Shown in pieces: positions 17,354 to 26,740 of a DNA stretch of 64,000 bases. Below the pieces are notes generated by a model. That model saw nothing but the letters and a program-made list of their open reading frames with translations, searched no databases and had not been told where the DNA came from. Numbering within the stretch: the first letter of the stretch is position 1; every line of letters begins with the position of its first letter. This DNA is from UBA7239 sp964509075 (GTDB lineage: Bacteria; Pseudomonadota; Gammaproteobacteria; Pseudomonadales; UBA7239): positions 124,001 to 188,000 of the forward strand of contig CAZDWC010000002.1 in the NCBI GenBank assembly GCA_964509075.1. The letters are read 5' to 3'. Made by a program: the position numbers and the translations under genes.

Positions 17354-20300
17354 ATGCCCAAACGTATTGCTCTCGGTCTGCTCAACGCCATCTGGTACAG
17401 CACAGCGCTGCTGATCGTGCTGGCAGCGATGTTGGTGGCCATCGGCCGCGAAATGATGCCGCGGATCAACCTCGACAGCGACAGGCTCACGCAGTATCTC
17501 GGCCAGCGCCTGCACGCCGACATTGCCGTACAGAACCTGCACGGACAATGGACACGACTGCTGCCGGAGTTTTCTGCCGACCGGGTGACAATACACACGG
17601 CAGAACTGGATCTCACCCTGAACAAGTTACATCTGGATGTCGACATTGCACGCAGCCTGCTGCAGCGTTCACCGGTGTTTGACCGGCTGGAAATCGGCAG
17701 CGCACAGGTGCAATACAAACAAGCAGAAAACGCAAAGACCCAGGCTGTTGACGTCGAGAAAAGCTGGCGTCTGGTCTACCGGCTGCTGAGCAACAACATC
17801 CGCATCCAGAACATCGACTTTGCCTTGCAACAATCACAACAGACGCATCTGCTGCACCTGCAGGATTTTCGCGTCGAGCAGCGCATGTTCAGCAAACGGG
17901 TGTTCATGCGTCTGCTCGACGCGAATGATGCAACCACCTCCGTCACTGGCACTATCAGCGGCGACACGCTGGGCAGCAGCAGCGGCAATCTCTACCTGCA
18001 ACTGCAACAATGGCCACTGCGACAATGGTTGCCACAACAAAGTGAAAATACACACTGGCAACACTGGCTGGATGCCGGGTGGCGGGCCAGAGGCGAACTG
18101 TGGCTGCACTGGCAAGGACTGGATAAAGCCGATGCCGTCGCGCGCCTGGAACTAACACCGCAGGTCAAAGACCCGACAGACAGCACACTGCCAGCCGGCC
18201 TCGCCGCCGCTGTTTCCGGGCGCTGGCAGCGCGGGGGCGAAACCGATATCACCCTCGAGAAACTGCAGTTGTTGCAAACCGACACTGCGCTGCTGCAAGA
18301 CGTACGCGTACAAGCACAGGACCGACAGCGCTGGCGCTTGCGCACACCCGCATTGGCGCTGGACAACATGGCATCCCTGCCCGCTCTTTTGCCGGAAAGC
18401 CTGCTGAAAAACCTGCTCGCGCAATTGCACCCTGCCGGCACGCTGCGCAATGTCGATCTGCAATGGGATAACAGCAAGCCGCTCACGGAACGTATGCAAC
18501 TGCGCGCCAATGCCGACACACTGGCCACCGGTGCCTGGCGCGGCGTGCCGGCATTCACCGGCGTCAGCGGCTATCTGCAATCGGGCATCGGCTACGGGTT
18601 TATTGATCTTGAAAGTCACGACAGCTTTTCAATGTTTTATCCCCAAATCTACCGCGAGCCCCTGCAGTTCCGGCAGGCCAGTAGCCGCGTGCAATGGCAA
18701 TGGCAACCGGAACAACATGCGGTTCTGGTCGGCAGCGACAATACAAAACTCTCGGGTGAATACGGTGACGCCCGCGGCAGTTTCTGGCTGCGCCTGCCGC
18801 TGGTCGCCAATGCGTTTCCGGGCGAGATGTACCTCGCCATCGGCCTGCGCAACAGCCATGCCGATGTGCGCGAAAAACTGCTGCCCTACACGTTGCCGGA
18901 ATCCTTGCAGAACTGGCTGCACAACAGCATAGGCAACGCCAACATCACCGACGCCGGTTTCATTTATCGCGGTGCGCTTTCCGGCCATGAAGCTTTTTCA
19001 CGCTCGATACAGTTCTACGCCAACCTTGATCACGGCGAGGTGAAGTTTCACCCGGACTGGCCGAAGCTGACTGCACTCAAAGGCAAAGTACTGGTTGATG
19101 ATGGCGACGTACGGGTGCACGCCGATAGCGGGAAACTTTACGAGAGCATCATTGATGGCGCGATGGTGCAGGTTTCGCAACAGAACCCGGGCATGGCTGT
19201 GCTGATCAATGCACGCGCACACGGCAGTACCGAAGATGGTTTGCGCATCCTGCGCGAAACGCCGTTGCAAAAGACACTGGGCAATACGTTTATCGACTGG
19301 CACAGCCCGCAAGGTCAGCTCAACACAGCGCTGCAACTGCAAATCCCGCTGTCCGGCGCCAACCTGCCTGCGACAGAAGACGTGCGACTGACACTTGCCG
19401 ATACACAATTGCAATTGCAGGGCTTACGCTTGCAGTTTGAAGGATTGCAGGGTGATCTGCGCTACGAAAGCGCAAGCGGCCTCAACGCCAACGCCTTGCA
19501 AAGCCGTCTGTTCAAGCAGCCGTTGACACTTGCCATCCGCAGCGAGAAAAGCAACAAGGGCCTTGCCATTGATGTGCACGGCAGCGGTACTGCCGCTGTT
19601 GCCGATATTGCACAGTGGTCACGCCTGCGCCCACTGCAAATGCTGGCTGGCGATTTTGACTATCAGGCACAACTTGCCCTCGGCCCGTTTGGCAACACCG
19701 CGCACGACCTGATCGGAAAACTGCAGATCGACGCCGACATGACGCGGAGCGCGCTGTCACTGCCCGCTCCGCTGGGCAAGAAAGCCGGAGACAAGGCGCC
19801 ACTGGCACTGACGGTGAATTTGTATCGCAACAATCGTCAGGACTATACGCTGAACTACAACCAGCAACTGAACGGCACGCTGTCACTGCGCAATGGTGAA
19901 CTGTTTAGTGGCGACATCGGTGTACTTGCACCGGGCACACCATTGCAAGCCGGCCCGCTTCGGATACACGGCACATTGCCGGATGCCGATCTGCAGCAAT
20001 GGCTGGATGTTGTCAGCGCCTACAATCGCCTGCCGGAAGCTGATCCGACAGCACCGGTGCTGTACCCGCAAATTGACTTCACTGTCGGCAATGTCCGTTG
20101 GCGAGATCTCGTGTTTCCTTCTGTCACCCTGAATATCAGTCACCCGCAGGATGCGTGGGCAATACAGTTTGATTCCAGCAATGCACGCGGCCAGTTCAAT
20201 CTTTACGACAATGCGGGCAATACCTTGCAGCGCATGCCGGAACTCAATCTCGGCGAGCTGCGGATCCATCACGAAAAATCAGTAGAAAGTGCTGAAACCT

Positions 20301-21202
20301 TCGGCACGGAAACCGGCGCTGCGGGCAATATCAATTTTGCCGATGTACTGTCGATGAACATCCGCATTGATCATTTCATCTACAACGATATGGATATCGG
20401 CAGGCTGGAGACGCAGATGCGCAGCAGCCCGTCGGCCCTGCAATTCGGCAACCTGCAGATGACCGGCCCCGGCTATGCCGTGCGCGGCAAGGACGAAAAT
20501 CCCGACGCCGAATTGATCTGGCGCCGCAACGCCGATGGCCTGTACCAGAGCGAGTTCCACGGCATGCTGCACATGCAGGGCGATCAACCGGCACTGAAGC
20601 ACATCGGCGCTGATCCGTTTGTGCGCGGCGAAAATATCTATCTCGCCGCCGACCTCGCCTGGACAGGTTCGCCGCTTGATTTCGCCATGCCGGCGCTGGT
20701 TGGCCGCGTGCAAACACACGGCGTCAATGGCAAATACCTGCAAGCCAGCCCCAACGCCGCCATGCAGGCGATCAGCGTCGTCAACATCGCCAACTGGGCG
20801 CGTCGATTACGTCTGGATTTCTCCGACCTGACATCCGACGGCATCAGCTTTGACAAATACGAAGGTGAACTCACCTTCAGCAATGGCGACATGCGTTTTT
20901 CAAAACCACTGACTGTTGAAGGCCCATCCAGCAGCATGGTGCTGTCAGGCATTTCACATCTCAACAGTGGCGAGCTGGATCTGAGTCTGACGGCCACACT
21001 GCCGGTGAGCAGCAACGCCACCTGGATCACGGCGCTGGCCGGCGGCTTGCCGGCAGCGGCAGGCGTCTATCTGGTCAGCAAGATTTTCGGCAACCAGATC
21101 GAGAACATCACCAGTCTCACCTACAGCATCACCGGCCCCAGCGCCGACCCTGCAATCCGCTTCGAGCGCATTGCCGCACCCAGGAAAGCAGCAAATCCCT
21201 GA
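17354..21202 (+). CDS. yhdP: YhdP family AsmA-like envelope protein
   Basis: A very large (1282-residue) protein of the YhdP/DUF3971-AsmA_2 family. In E. coli, YhdP works with TamB and YdbH in phospholipid transport to the outer membrane. One N-terminal transmembrane helix (LLNAIWYSTALLIVLAAMLV) precedes a long beta-rich periplasmic region expected to form a hydrophobic groove, and the C-terminal AsmA-like region includes ITSLTYSITGPSADPAIRF. It begins 14 bases after rng and is the last gene of the mre cluster, abutting the opgC stop with no spacer. tldD, often next in other species, is absent here. Confidence 0.93.
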   Translation: MPKRIALGLLNAIWYSTALLIVLAAMLVAIGREMMPRINLDSDRLTQYLGQRLHADIAVQNLHGQWTRLLPEFSADRVTIHTAELDLTLNKLHLDVDIARSLLQRSPVFDRLEIGSAQVQYKQAENAKTQAVDVEKSWRLVYRLLSNNIRIQNIDFALQQSQQTHLLHLQDFRVEQRMFSKRVFMRLLDANDATTSVTGTISGDTLGSSSGNLYLQLQQWPLRQWLPQQSENTHWQHWLDAGWRARGELWLHWQGLDKADAVARLELTPQVKDPTDSTLPAGLAAAVSGRWQRGGETDITLEKLQLLQTDTALLQDVRVQAQDRQRWRLRTPALALDNMASLPALLPESLLKNLLAQLHPAGTLRNVDLQWDNSKPLTERMQLRANADTLATGAWRGVPAFTGVSGYLQSGIGYGFIDLESHDSFSMFYPQIYREPLQFRQASSRVQWQWQPEQHAVLVGSDNTKLSGEYGDARGSFWLRLPLVANAFPGEMYLAIGLRNSHADVREKLLPYTLPESLQNWLHNSIGNANITDAGFIYRGALSGHEAFSRSIQFYANLDHGEVKFHPDWPKLTALKGKVLVDDGDVRVHADSGKLYESIIDGAMVQVSQQNPGMAVLINARAHGSTEDGLRILRETPLQKTLGNTFIDWHSPQGQLNTALQLQIPLSGANLPATEDVRLTLADTQLQLQGLRLQFEGLQGDLRYESASGLNANALQSRLFKQPLTLAIRSEKSNKGLAIDVHGSGTAAVADIAQWSRLRPLQMLAGDFDYQAQLALGPFGNTAHDLIGKLQIDADMTRSALSLPAPLGKKAGDKAPLALTVNLYRNNRQDYTLNYNQQLNGTLSLRNGELFSGDIGVLAPGTPLQAGPLRIHGTLPDADLQQWLDVVSAYNRLPEADPTAPVLYPQIDFTVGNVRWRDLVFPSVTLNISHPQDAWAIQFDSSNARGQFNLYDNAGNTLQRMPELNLGELRIHHEKSVESAETFGTETGAAGNINFADVLSMNIRIDHFIYNDMDIGRLETQMRSSPSALQFGNLQMTGPGYAVRGKDENPDAELIWRRNADGLYQSEFHGMLHMQGDQPALKHIGADPFVRGENIYLAADLAWTGSPLDFAMPALVGRVQTHGVNGKYLQASPNAAMQAISVVNIANWARRLRLDFSDLTSDGISFDKYEGELTFSNGDMRFSKPLTVEGPSSSMVLSGISHLNSGELDLSLTATLPVSSNATWITALAGGLPAAAGVYLVSKIFGNQIENITSLTYSITGPSADPAIRFERIAAPRKAANP

Positions 21203-22351
21203 CTAGCCAGCCGATAACTGAGCAGCGCCGTAATTGGCTGCAGACGTGGCTTTTTCCGACAACAACTGCGGCGCAGATTTTATCCAGCACGCCAGTCTTG
21301 CGACCAACCACAACAGCCAGGCGCCCGCCACATTCACGATCACTACCGCCAGTGGGTGCTGGCTGTGCTGGTACAGCACAATGCCTCCAGCAAATGACAG
21401 CAATGTTCCGGCAAAAAATACCGGCAAGGATTGTTGCCCCATCACAATCAACACAGCAAACGCACGATGACTGTACACGGATTGGCATCTCAGCAATATC
21501 ACACGCACCACATTGGCCAACACCAGAAAATAAACGATTCGCAACAAACCCAGATGGCTTTTGTCCAGCCAGGGCTCCAGCAGGCTGCGCGCATCCTGCA
21601 AGTAGCTGCTATACCAGCGCAGGGGAGGCCAACTCAAAGGAATCGCGAGCAACAACAGCACAATGCCTGAATTGAATGCGCGCTTCCGCATTTCAGGCTT
21701 GGGAAACCAGCCCGCACCGGCACCATAGCCAATGACAAACAGCAACTGCCAACAAAACGGATTGAAATACCAGTGACGAACTTGCAGACGGTCAGCCGTC
21801 AGCTCCCAGCCAAACAGCCAGGCACCGGCATAAATACTTGCCGACAAGACCACAACCGCCAGCCAACCAGCGCGCGCCTGCAACCACACGATCACCGGCA
21901 CATACATCAGCATGACAATATACAAAGGCAGAATATCGAAAAAATTGGGCACATAAGTCAGCGTCATCAATTCTTCCAGTGCCGCGTAAGTATGTTCAAA
22001 AAAATAATTGAGGCTGAAATCACCCAGCAGATCCCAGTCAGGCAACAACGGGTTGACGCGAGCGGCCAACGTGGCCAGCAGCAGGAACATGCCGACATGA
22101 ACAACATACAACTGCATGGCGCGCTGCAAAATGCGCAACAAGCCCAGACGCATACCGCCACGCACAAAAAACCGGTGATAAGCATAAGCACAGGCAACGC
22201 CACTGCAGAAAACCAGAATTTCAGCGGCATCACTGAAGCCAAAGCGAGAGGGCGTATAGAAAAAAAGCGGGTTCAACGGCATGTGATTGACAAAGATCAC
22301 CAGCAGGGCAAAGCCTCGGCACAGGTCAATGGCCAGATTGCGAGAAGACAT
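21203..22351 (-). CDS. opgC: OpgC/MdoC-type membrane acyltransferase
   Basis: A 382-residue polytopic protein with about ten transmembrane helices. It starts SSRNLAIDLCRGFALLVIFVNHM, the typical OpgC N-terminus with the conserved Arg and His of acyltransferase-3-like proteins. OpgC family members add succinyl groups to osmoregulated periplasmic glucans. No opgG or opgH is in the window, so the true acceptor is unproven. It converges on yhdP with no intergenic base. A GGGG stretch precedes the ATG. Confidence 0.8.
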   Translation of the reverse strand: MSSRNLAIDLCRGFALLVIFVNHMPLNPLFFYTPSRFGFSDAAEILVFCSGVACAYAYHRFFVRGGMRLGLLRILQRAMQLYVVHVGMFLLLATLAARVNPLLPDWDLLGDFSLNYFFEHTYAALEELMTLTYVPNFFDILPLYIVMLMYVPVIVWLQARAGWLAVVVLSASIYAGAWLFGWELTADRLQVRHWYFNPFCWQLLFVIGYGAGAGWFPKPEMRKRAFNSGIVLLLLAIPLSWPPLRWYSSYLQDARSLLEPWLDKSHLGLLRIVYFLVLANVVRVILLRCQSVYSHRAFAVLIVMGQQSLPVFFAGTLLSFAGGIVLYQHSQHPLAVVIVNVAGAWLLWLVARLACWIKSAPQLLSEKATSAANYGAAQLSAG

Positions 22352-22414
22352 TTTATTTACCCCGGAAAGATCACCTGCTCATGGCTTCAAGCATAGTGCC
22401 AAAGCCCATAAGCA

Positions 22415-23884
22415 TCAGGTTTTCTGTGCCTGAATTTTCTCGACAATGGACGTTGTCGAGCAATTGTCGACAAACGACAACACTTTCACCTGACCACCAG
22501 AAGCCTGAACGATAGGCGCACCCACAACTTGCTCCGGCGTGTAGTCGCCACCTTTGACCAGCACATCGGGCTTCAGCAGGGTCAGCAGACGCTCCGGCGT
22601 GTCGTCTTCAAATACCACCACCCAATCCACCGCTTCCAGTCCGGCCAGAACTGCCATACGGCTCTCGGCCGGCTGCACCGGCCTGCCCTCGCCTTTCAGG
22701 CGTTTGACCGAGGCATCGCTGTTGACGGCCACCACCAACCGCTGGCCGAGTTTTCTGGCATCTTCCAGATAAGTGACGTGCCCCGGGTGCAGCAAGTCAA
22801 AACAGCCGTTGGTGAAAACGATTTTCTCGCCGTTGGCGCGGGCATCCTCGAGCGCCATCTGCAATTGCGCCTCCGTCATGACACCGCGTCCGACGCCATG
22901 TGCCTGTTGCAGGGCGCGGCGCAACTCCGGCCCGCTGACGGTCGCCGTGCCCAGCTTGCCCACCACAATACCCGCAGCAATATTCGCCAGCACCACGGCT
23001 TGCGGCAGCGACTGGCCGGCCGCGAGCGCCGCAGCCAGCGTGGCAATCACCGTGTCGCCGGCGCCGGTGACATCGAATACTTCACGTGCCTGTGCCGGCA
23101 AATGCAGTTCGCGCGCACCGTTTTTTTCCAGCAGTGTCATGCCGTGCTCGCCGCGCGTGATCAATAGCGCCTGCAAATCCAGCTCACGCATCAGCGCATG
23201 GCCTTTTTCCACCAGTTCCTGCTCGCTGCGACAGACCCCCATCACCGTTTCAAATTCATGCAGATTCGGCGTCAACAACGTCGCACCGCGATAGCGCGAA
23301 AAATCCGTGCCCTTGGGATCAACCAGCACCGGCACGCCCGCAACACGCGCAGCCGCAATGATGGCATCCGCATGCAACAGCGCGCCCTTGTTGTAATCCG
23401 ACAGCACCACCACACCGACATGCGCAATATTTTTCTGCGCACGCGCCGCCAACAACGCACTGTCAGCAGCAGTAAACGCCTCTTCAAAATCCAGACGCAG
23501 CAGTTGCTGGTGGCGACTGATGACGCGCAGTTTGGTGATGGTAGGATGCGAGGCAATACTTTCAAAATCGCAAAACACCTGCGCAGCCTGCAAGCGCTGC
23601 TGCAACACCTGTGCAGCTTCATCTGCGCCCACCAGACCGAGCAGCGACACGCCGCCGCCGAGCGCCGCAATATTGAGCGCGACGTTACCGGCACCGCCGG
23701 CGCGATCTTCCGTCTGCTGCACATTGACCACCGGCACCGGCGCTTCCGGTGAAATACGCGCAGTGGCGCCGTGCCAGTATCGGTCGAGCATGATGTCGCC
23801 CACCACCAGCACCTGGGCTTTGTTGAAACGGGGCAGTGTCGCCGGAGCTGTATCTGCAGGCATGATGGCTTCCGCAATGGTCAT
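22415..23884 (-). CDS. hldE: Bifunctional heptose 7-phosphate kinase/adenylyltransferase HldE
   Basis: Makes ADP-heptose precursors for the LPS inner core. The 489-residue product has an N-terminal PfkB/ribokinase domain (about 1-330; VLVVGDIMLDRYWHG, RAGGAGNVALNIAALG, and the catalytic motif DVTGAGDTVIATLAAAL). The C-terminal cytidylyltransferase-like domain (about 355-485) has VFTNGCFDLLHPGHVTYLEDA. Both signatures are intact. It sits between opgC and a MaoC hydratase gene on the same strand. Confidence 0.97.
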   Translation of the reverse strand: MTIAEAIMPADTAPATLPRFNKAQVLVVGDIMLDRYWHGATARISPEAPVPVVNVQQTEDRAGGAGNVALNIAALGGGVSLLGLVGADEAAQVLQQRLQAAQVFCDFESIASHPTITKLRVISRHQQLLRLDFEEAFTAADSALLAARAQKNIAHVGVVVLSDYNKGALLHADAIIAAARVAGVPVLVDPKGTDFSRYRGATLLTPNLHEFETVMGVCRSEQELVEKGHALMRELDLQALLITRGEHGMTLLEKNGARELHLPAQAREVFDVTGAGDTVIATLAAALAAGQSLPQAVVLANIAAGIVVGKLGTATVSGPELRRALQQAHGVGRGVMTEAQLQMALEDARANGEKIVFTNGCFDLLHPGHVTYLEDARKLGQRLVVAVNSDASVKRLKGEGRPVQPAESRMAVLAGLEAVDWVVVFEDDTPERLLTLLKPDVLVKGGDYTPEQVVGAPIVQASGGQVKVLSFVDNCSTTSIVEKIQAQKT

Positions 23885-23909
23885 AAGTGTGTGGCGATTT
23901 TTGCTGCTG

Positions 23910-24374
23910 TCACATGTACAGCATCACCATTTCATAAATCACTGCCGGGCGATCATTGCCGACGATGTGAATGGCTCCGGCCAGTGTTACCTGTGTGCCC
24001 TTGGGCGTGCCTTCGACACTGACCACACGCATGTGCTGGTGGATGGTGGATCCGGCCGGCACATTACCGGTGAAACGCACCTTGTTGACGCCATAGTTCA
24101 CGGCATTGCGATAACCGGTAATTTCATAGGCTGGCGGGATGCGCAGTTGCGGCATCAGCACCAAGGTGAGGAAACCGTGCGCAATCGGCGCACCAAAAGG
24201 GCTCTCTTTCTGGCAGCGTTCAACGTCGAGATGTATCCAGTTGTGATCGTTGGTGAGATCGGCAAAACGCTGGATCACGTCCTGCGTCACCGTAAAGCTG
24301 TTGCTCCACTCGCCCCATTGCTCGGAGACAATGTCCTGCAAGCCGGTGATGTCGTCAAAACGGTACTGTTTCAT
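23910..24374 (-). CDS. MaoC-family (R)-hydratase
   Basis: A 154-residue single hot-dog domain of the MaoC/FabZ-like dehydratase class, of the type that hydrates 2-enoyl-CoA to (R)-3-hydroxyacyl-CoA. The catalytic dyad lies in FADLTNDHNWIHLD, and SPFGAPIAHGFLTL is the typical helix and substrate loop. A strong GGGGGAG ribosome-binding site precedes the ATG. There is no adjacent PHA synthase or beta-oxidation gene, so the acyl substrate and pathway cannot be named. Confidence 0.88.
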   Translation of the reverse strand: MKQYRFDDITGLQDIVSEQWGEWSNSFTVTQDVIQRFADLTNDHNWIHLDVERCQKESPFGAPIAHGFLTLVLMPQLRIPPAYEITGYRNAVNYGVNKVRFTGNVPAGSTIHQHMRVVSVEGTPKGTQVTLAGAIHIVGNDRPAVIYEMVMLYM

Positions 24375-24419
24375 GCGCGCTCCCCCTGTGGAAAGCGCGC
24401 ATTCTAGCAGCCCGTCCGC

Positions 24420-24629
24420 CTACATCACACGCGCACGCCCGGCACGCCGCTGGCGCCGGTAAACCCACAGTTGCAGCACATGCAACAGGCTCCCCTCTAC
24501 CAACAGCACCAGAAGCAGCAGCGCCGCAAGACTCAGGGCAATGTGCACAGTCTGGTTGCTCACCCAGAACGAGGCAAACAACAGCAGCGCCAGGGCAGAC
24601 ATATCGAGTTTGACCAGATTGATTTTCAT
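24420..24629 (-). CDS. Small two-helix membrane protein, unknown function
   Basis: A 69-residue protein starting MKINLVKLDMSALALLLFAS, with two hydrophobic stretches (about 9-24 and 29-52) and a basic C-terminus (YRRQRRAGRARVM). The start at 24629 is chosen because GGGAGG lies seven bases upstream. An in-frame extension to 24716 would add 29 residues without such support. I do not recognise a family. It lies between a MaoC hydratase gene and the divergent nhaD. Confidence 0.6.
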   Translation of the reverse strand: MKINLVKLDMSALALLLFASFWVSNQTVHIALSLAALLLLVLLVEGSLLHVLQLWVYRRQRRAGRARVM

Positions 24630-24797
24630 GACAGACCTCCCGTACAAAAAGACGTGATACACACTCGTTTCAAGCAACAGGGTTGTGAAAACCACGCAGG
24701 CTAGGACTGCATTCACCCTTGCAGGTTCCGCACAACAGGCACAAAGGCCCGTTATACTCGCGATTTATGCATGCAAGATGCGCTCCGGAGGCCGTAA

Positions 24798-26078
24798 ATG
24801 ACACCGACCCTGTTGCTGATTATCAGTATTTTCTGTGTCGGATATGTGGCAATCACACTCGAACACACGCTGCGCATAGACAAAGCAGCCCTCGCGCTGC
24901 TGACCGGCATACTCTGTTGGACGGTCGCAGCACCACTGGCAGGCGAAACTCCCTTGGAACATGCACTGAGTGAAATTGCCGCCATCCTGTTCTTCCTGCT
25001 CGGCGCCATGACCATTGTCGAGCTGGTGGACAGTTACGACGGTTTCTCCCTGATCACCCGTCGCATCCGCGCAGAGAAACTGGTTTCGCTGTTGTGGATT
25101 GTCAGTTTTTTCGCTTTTTTCCTGTCCGCCGTACTCGACAACCTCACCACCGCCATCCTCATGGTCTCGCTGTTGCGCAAGCTGGTGCGGGAGCAGGCCC
25201 AACGCCTGTTGTTTGCCGGTGTGGTCATCATCGCCGCCAATGCCGGCGGCGCCTGGTCGCCGATGGGTGATGTCACCACCACCATGCTGTGGATAGGCGG
25301 CCAGATAACAACACTGAGCATCCTGAAAACAGTTTTCCTGCCCAGTCTGGCCTGCGCGCTGGTACCGCTAGCATGGTTATCCTGGCGCCTGCGCGGGCAA
25401 ACCGTAACGCTGCCAGATGCCCAGACAAGTACCGATGACGATACCCTCACGACGGAGCGCCAACGCCTGATCATCTTCCTGACCGGCATGGGTGGTCTGT
25501 TGTTTGTGCCGGTTTTCAAGACACTGACCCACCTGCCACCGTTCATGGGCATGCTGCTCAGTCTGGCCGTGTTGTGGATCGTGTCGGAGTGCCTGCAACC
25601 CGACAGGGATCAGGCCATGGATTCACCGCTGCACATCGTCGCCGTGCTCAAGCGCATCGATACACCCAGCATCCTGTTTTTTCTCGGCATCCTGCTCGCC
25701 GTTGCCGCCTTGCAGGCGGTGGGACTACTGGCGATGGCGGCAAAGGCTCTCGATCACAGCATCGGCAACACACACGCCATCATCTTTGTTATCGGCCTGT
25801 TGTCTGCCGTGGTCGACAATGTGCCGCTGGTCGCAGCCGCTATGGGCATGTACAGCCTGGAGCAATTTCCCACCGACAACAGCCTGTGGACGTTTCTCGC
25901 CTATGCCGCCGGCACCGGTGGCAGCTGCCTGATCATCGGCTCGGCCGCGGGTGTAGCCGTCATGGGCATGGAGCGCATCGGCTTTGTCTGGTACCTGCGC
26001 AACATCGGCGGCCTGGCGCTGGCCGGCTACTGCGCCGGCGCGGCGGTTTACCTGCTCACCACCGGCGCCATGGGCTGA
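24798..26078 (+). CDS. nhaD: NhaD-type Na+/H+ antiporter
   Basis: Inner-membrane sodium/proton antiporter of the ion transporter superfamily, typical of halotolerant and marine bacteria. The 426-residue product has about eleven to twelve transmembrane helices. Conserved polar motifs include LDNLTTAILMVSL with the downstream AANAGGAWSPMGDVTTTMLW, and a second inverted-repeat motif SAVVDNVPLVAAAMGMY. CGGAGG lies just ahead of the ATG, and a TATACT box is seen near 24755. It is followed by nadD after a 20-base gap, and a functional link between them is unlikely. Confidence 0.9.
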   Translation: MTPTLLLIISIFCVGYVAITLEHTLRIDKAALALLTGILCWTVAAPLAGETPLEHALSEIAAILFFLLGAMTIVELVDSYDGFSLITRRIRAEKLVSLLWIVSFFAFFLSAVLDNLTTAILMVSLLRKLVREQAQRLLFAGVVIIAANAGGAWSPMGDVTTTMLWIGGQITTLSILKTVFLPSLACALVPLAWLSWRLRGQTVTLPDAQTSTDDDTLTTERQRLIIFLTGMGGLLFVPVFKTLTHLPPFMGMLLSLAVLWIVSECLQPDRDQAMDSPLHIVAVLKRIDTPSILFFLGILLAVAALQAVGLLAMAAKALDHSIGNTHAIIFVIGLLSAVVDNVPLVAAAMGMYSLEQFPTDNSLWTFLAYAAGTGGSCLIIGSAAGVAVMGMERIGFVWYLRNIGGLALAGYCAGAAVYLLTTGAMG

Positions 26079-26098
26079 CGCATGCGGGTAATGTTTGT

Positions 26099-26740
26099 AT
26101 GCGGATAATGTTCGGCGGTTCATTCGACCCGGTGCACGAGGGTCACCTGCGCTCGGCAGACGAACTGCACAAACTATTGCCCGATGCACAGGTATTCCTG
26201 CTGCCAGCTGCCCGCTCGCCGCTGAAAAATTCCACCACCGCCGACCATCACCGCCTCGCCATGTTGCAGCTGGCATTGCAGGATTACCCCGGCCTGCAGC
26301 TTGACGACCGCGAACTGCACCGCCCGCCGCCGTCCTACAGCATTGACACCTTGCGTGAACTGCGCGCCGATGTCGGCGACGCGGAATCGCTGGTGTGGGT
26401 GATTGGCGCAGATACGCTGGCCGATCTCGCGCGCTGGAAAGACTGGCAGGCACTGACGACACTGGCGCACCTGCTGGTGATCGACCGACCCGGCAACCAG
26501 TGGCCAAACAGCGGACCCGTGGCCGAATGGTTGGACGCATTGCCCACAGTGAAGGAAGCGAATCAGTTACAATGCCGGCCGCACGGATGGCTGGCGCAGA
26601 TCGCACTGACACCGCAGCCGTTTTCCTCCACCGCCATACGCTGCGCGCTGGCAGCGCGCGTACCAGACAGCCCCAAACCGCAAGGCCTGGCTGACAGCGT
26701 CTGGCAGTACATTATCGACAACCATCTCTATCTGGTCTGA
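26099..26740 (+). CDS. nadD: Nicotinate-nucleotide adenylyltransferase NadD
   Basis: Adenylates nicotinate mononucleotide to deamido-NAD in NAD biosynthesis. From ATG 26099 the 213-residue product begins RIMFGGSFDPVHEGHLRSA, with the nucleotidyltransferase motif GGSFDPVHxGH. It also has VWVIGADTLADLARWKDW and the C-terminal ISSTxIR-like PFSSTAIRCAL. A longer open frame upstream overlaps nhaD and is not real. The start region is nearly duplicated just upstream (26082), giving an out-of-frame eight-codon mini-ORF. Its stop abuts the rsfS start. Confidence 0.95.
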   Translation: MRIMFGGSFDPVHEGHLRSADELHKLLPDAQVFLLPAARSPLKNSTTADHHRLAMLQLALQDYPGLQLDDRELHRPPPSYSIDTLRELRADVGDAESLVWVIGADTLADLARWKDWQALTTLAHLLVIDRPGNQWPNSGPVAEWLDALPTVKEANQLQCRPHGWLAQIALTPQPFSSTAIRCALAARVPDSPKPQGLADSVWQYIIDNHLYLV

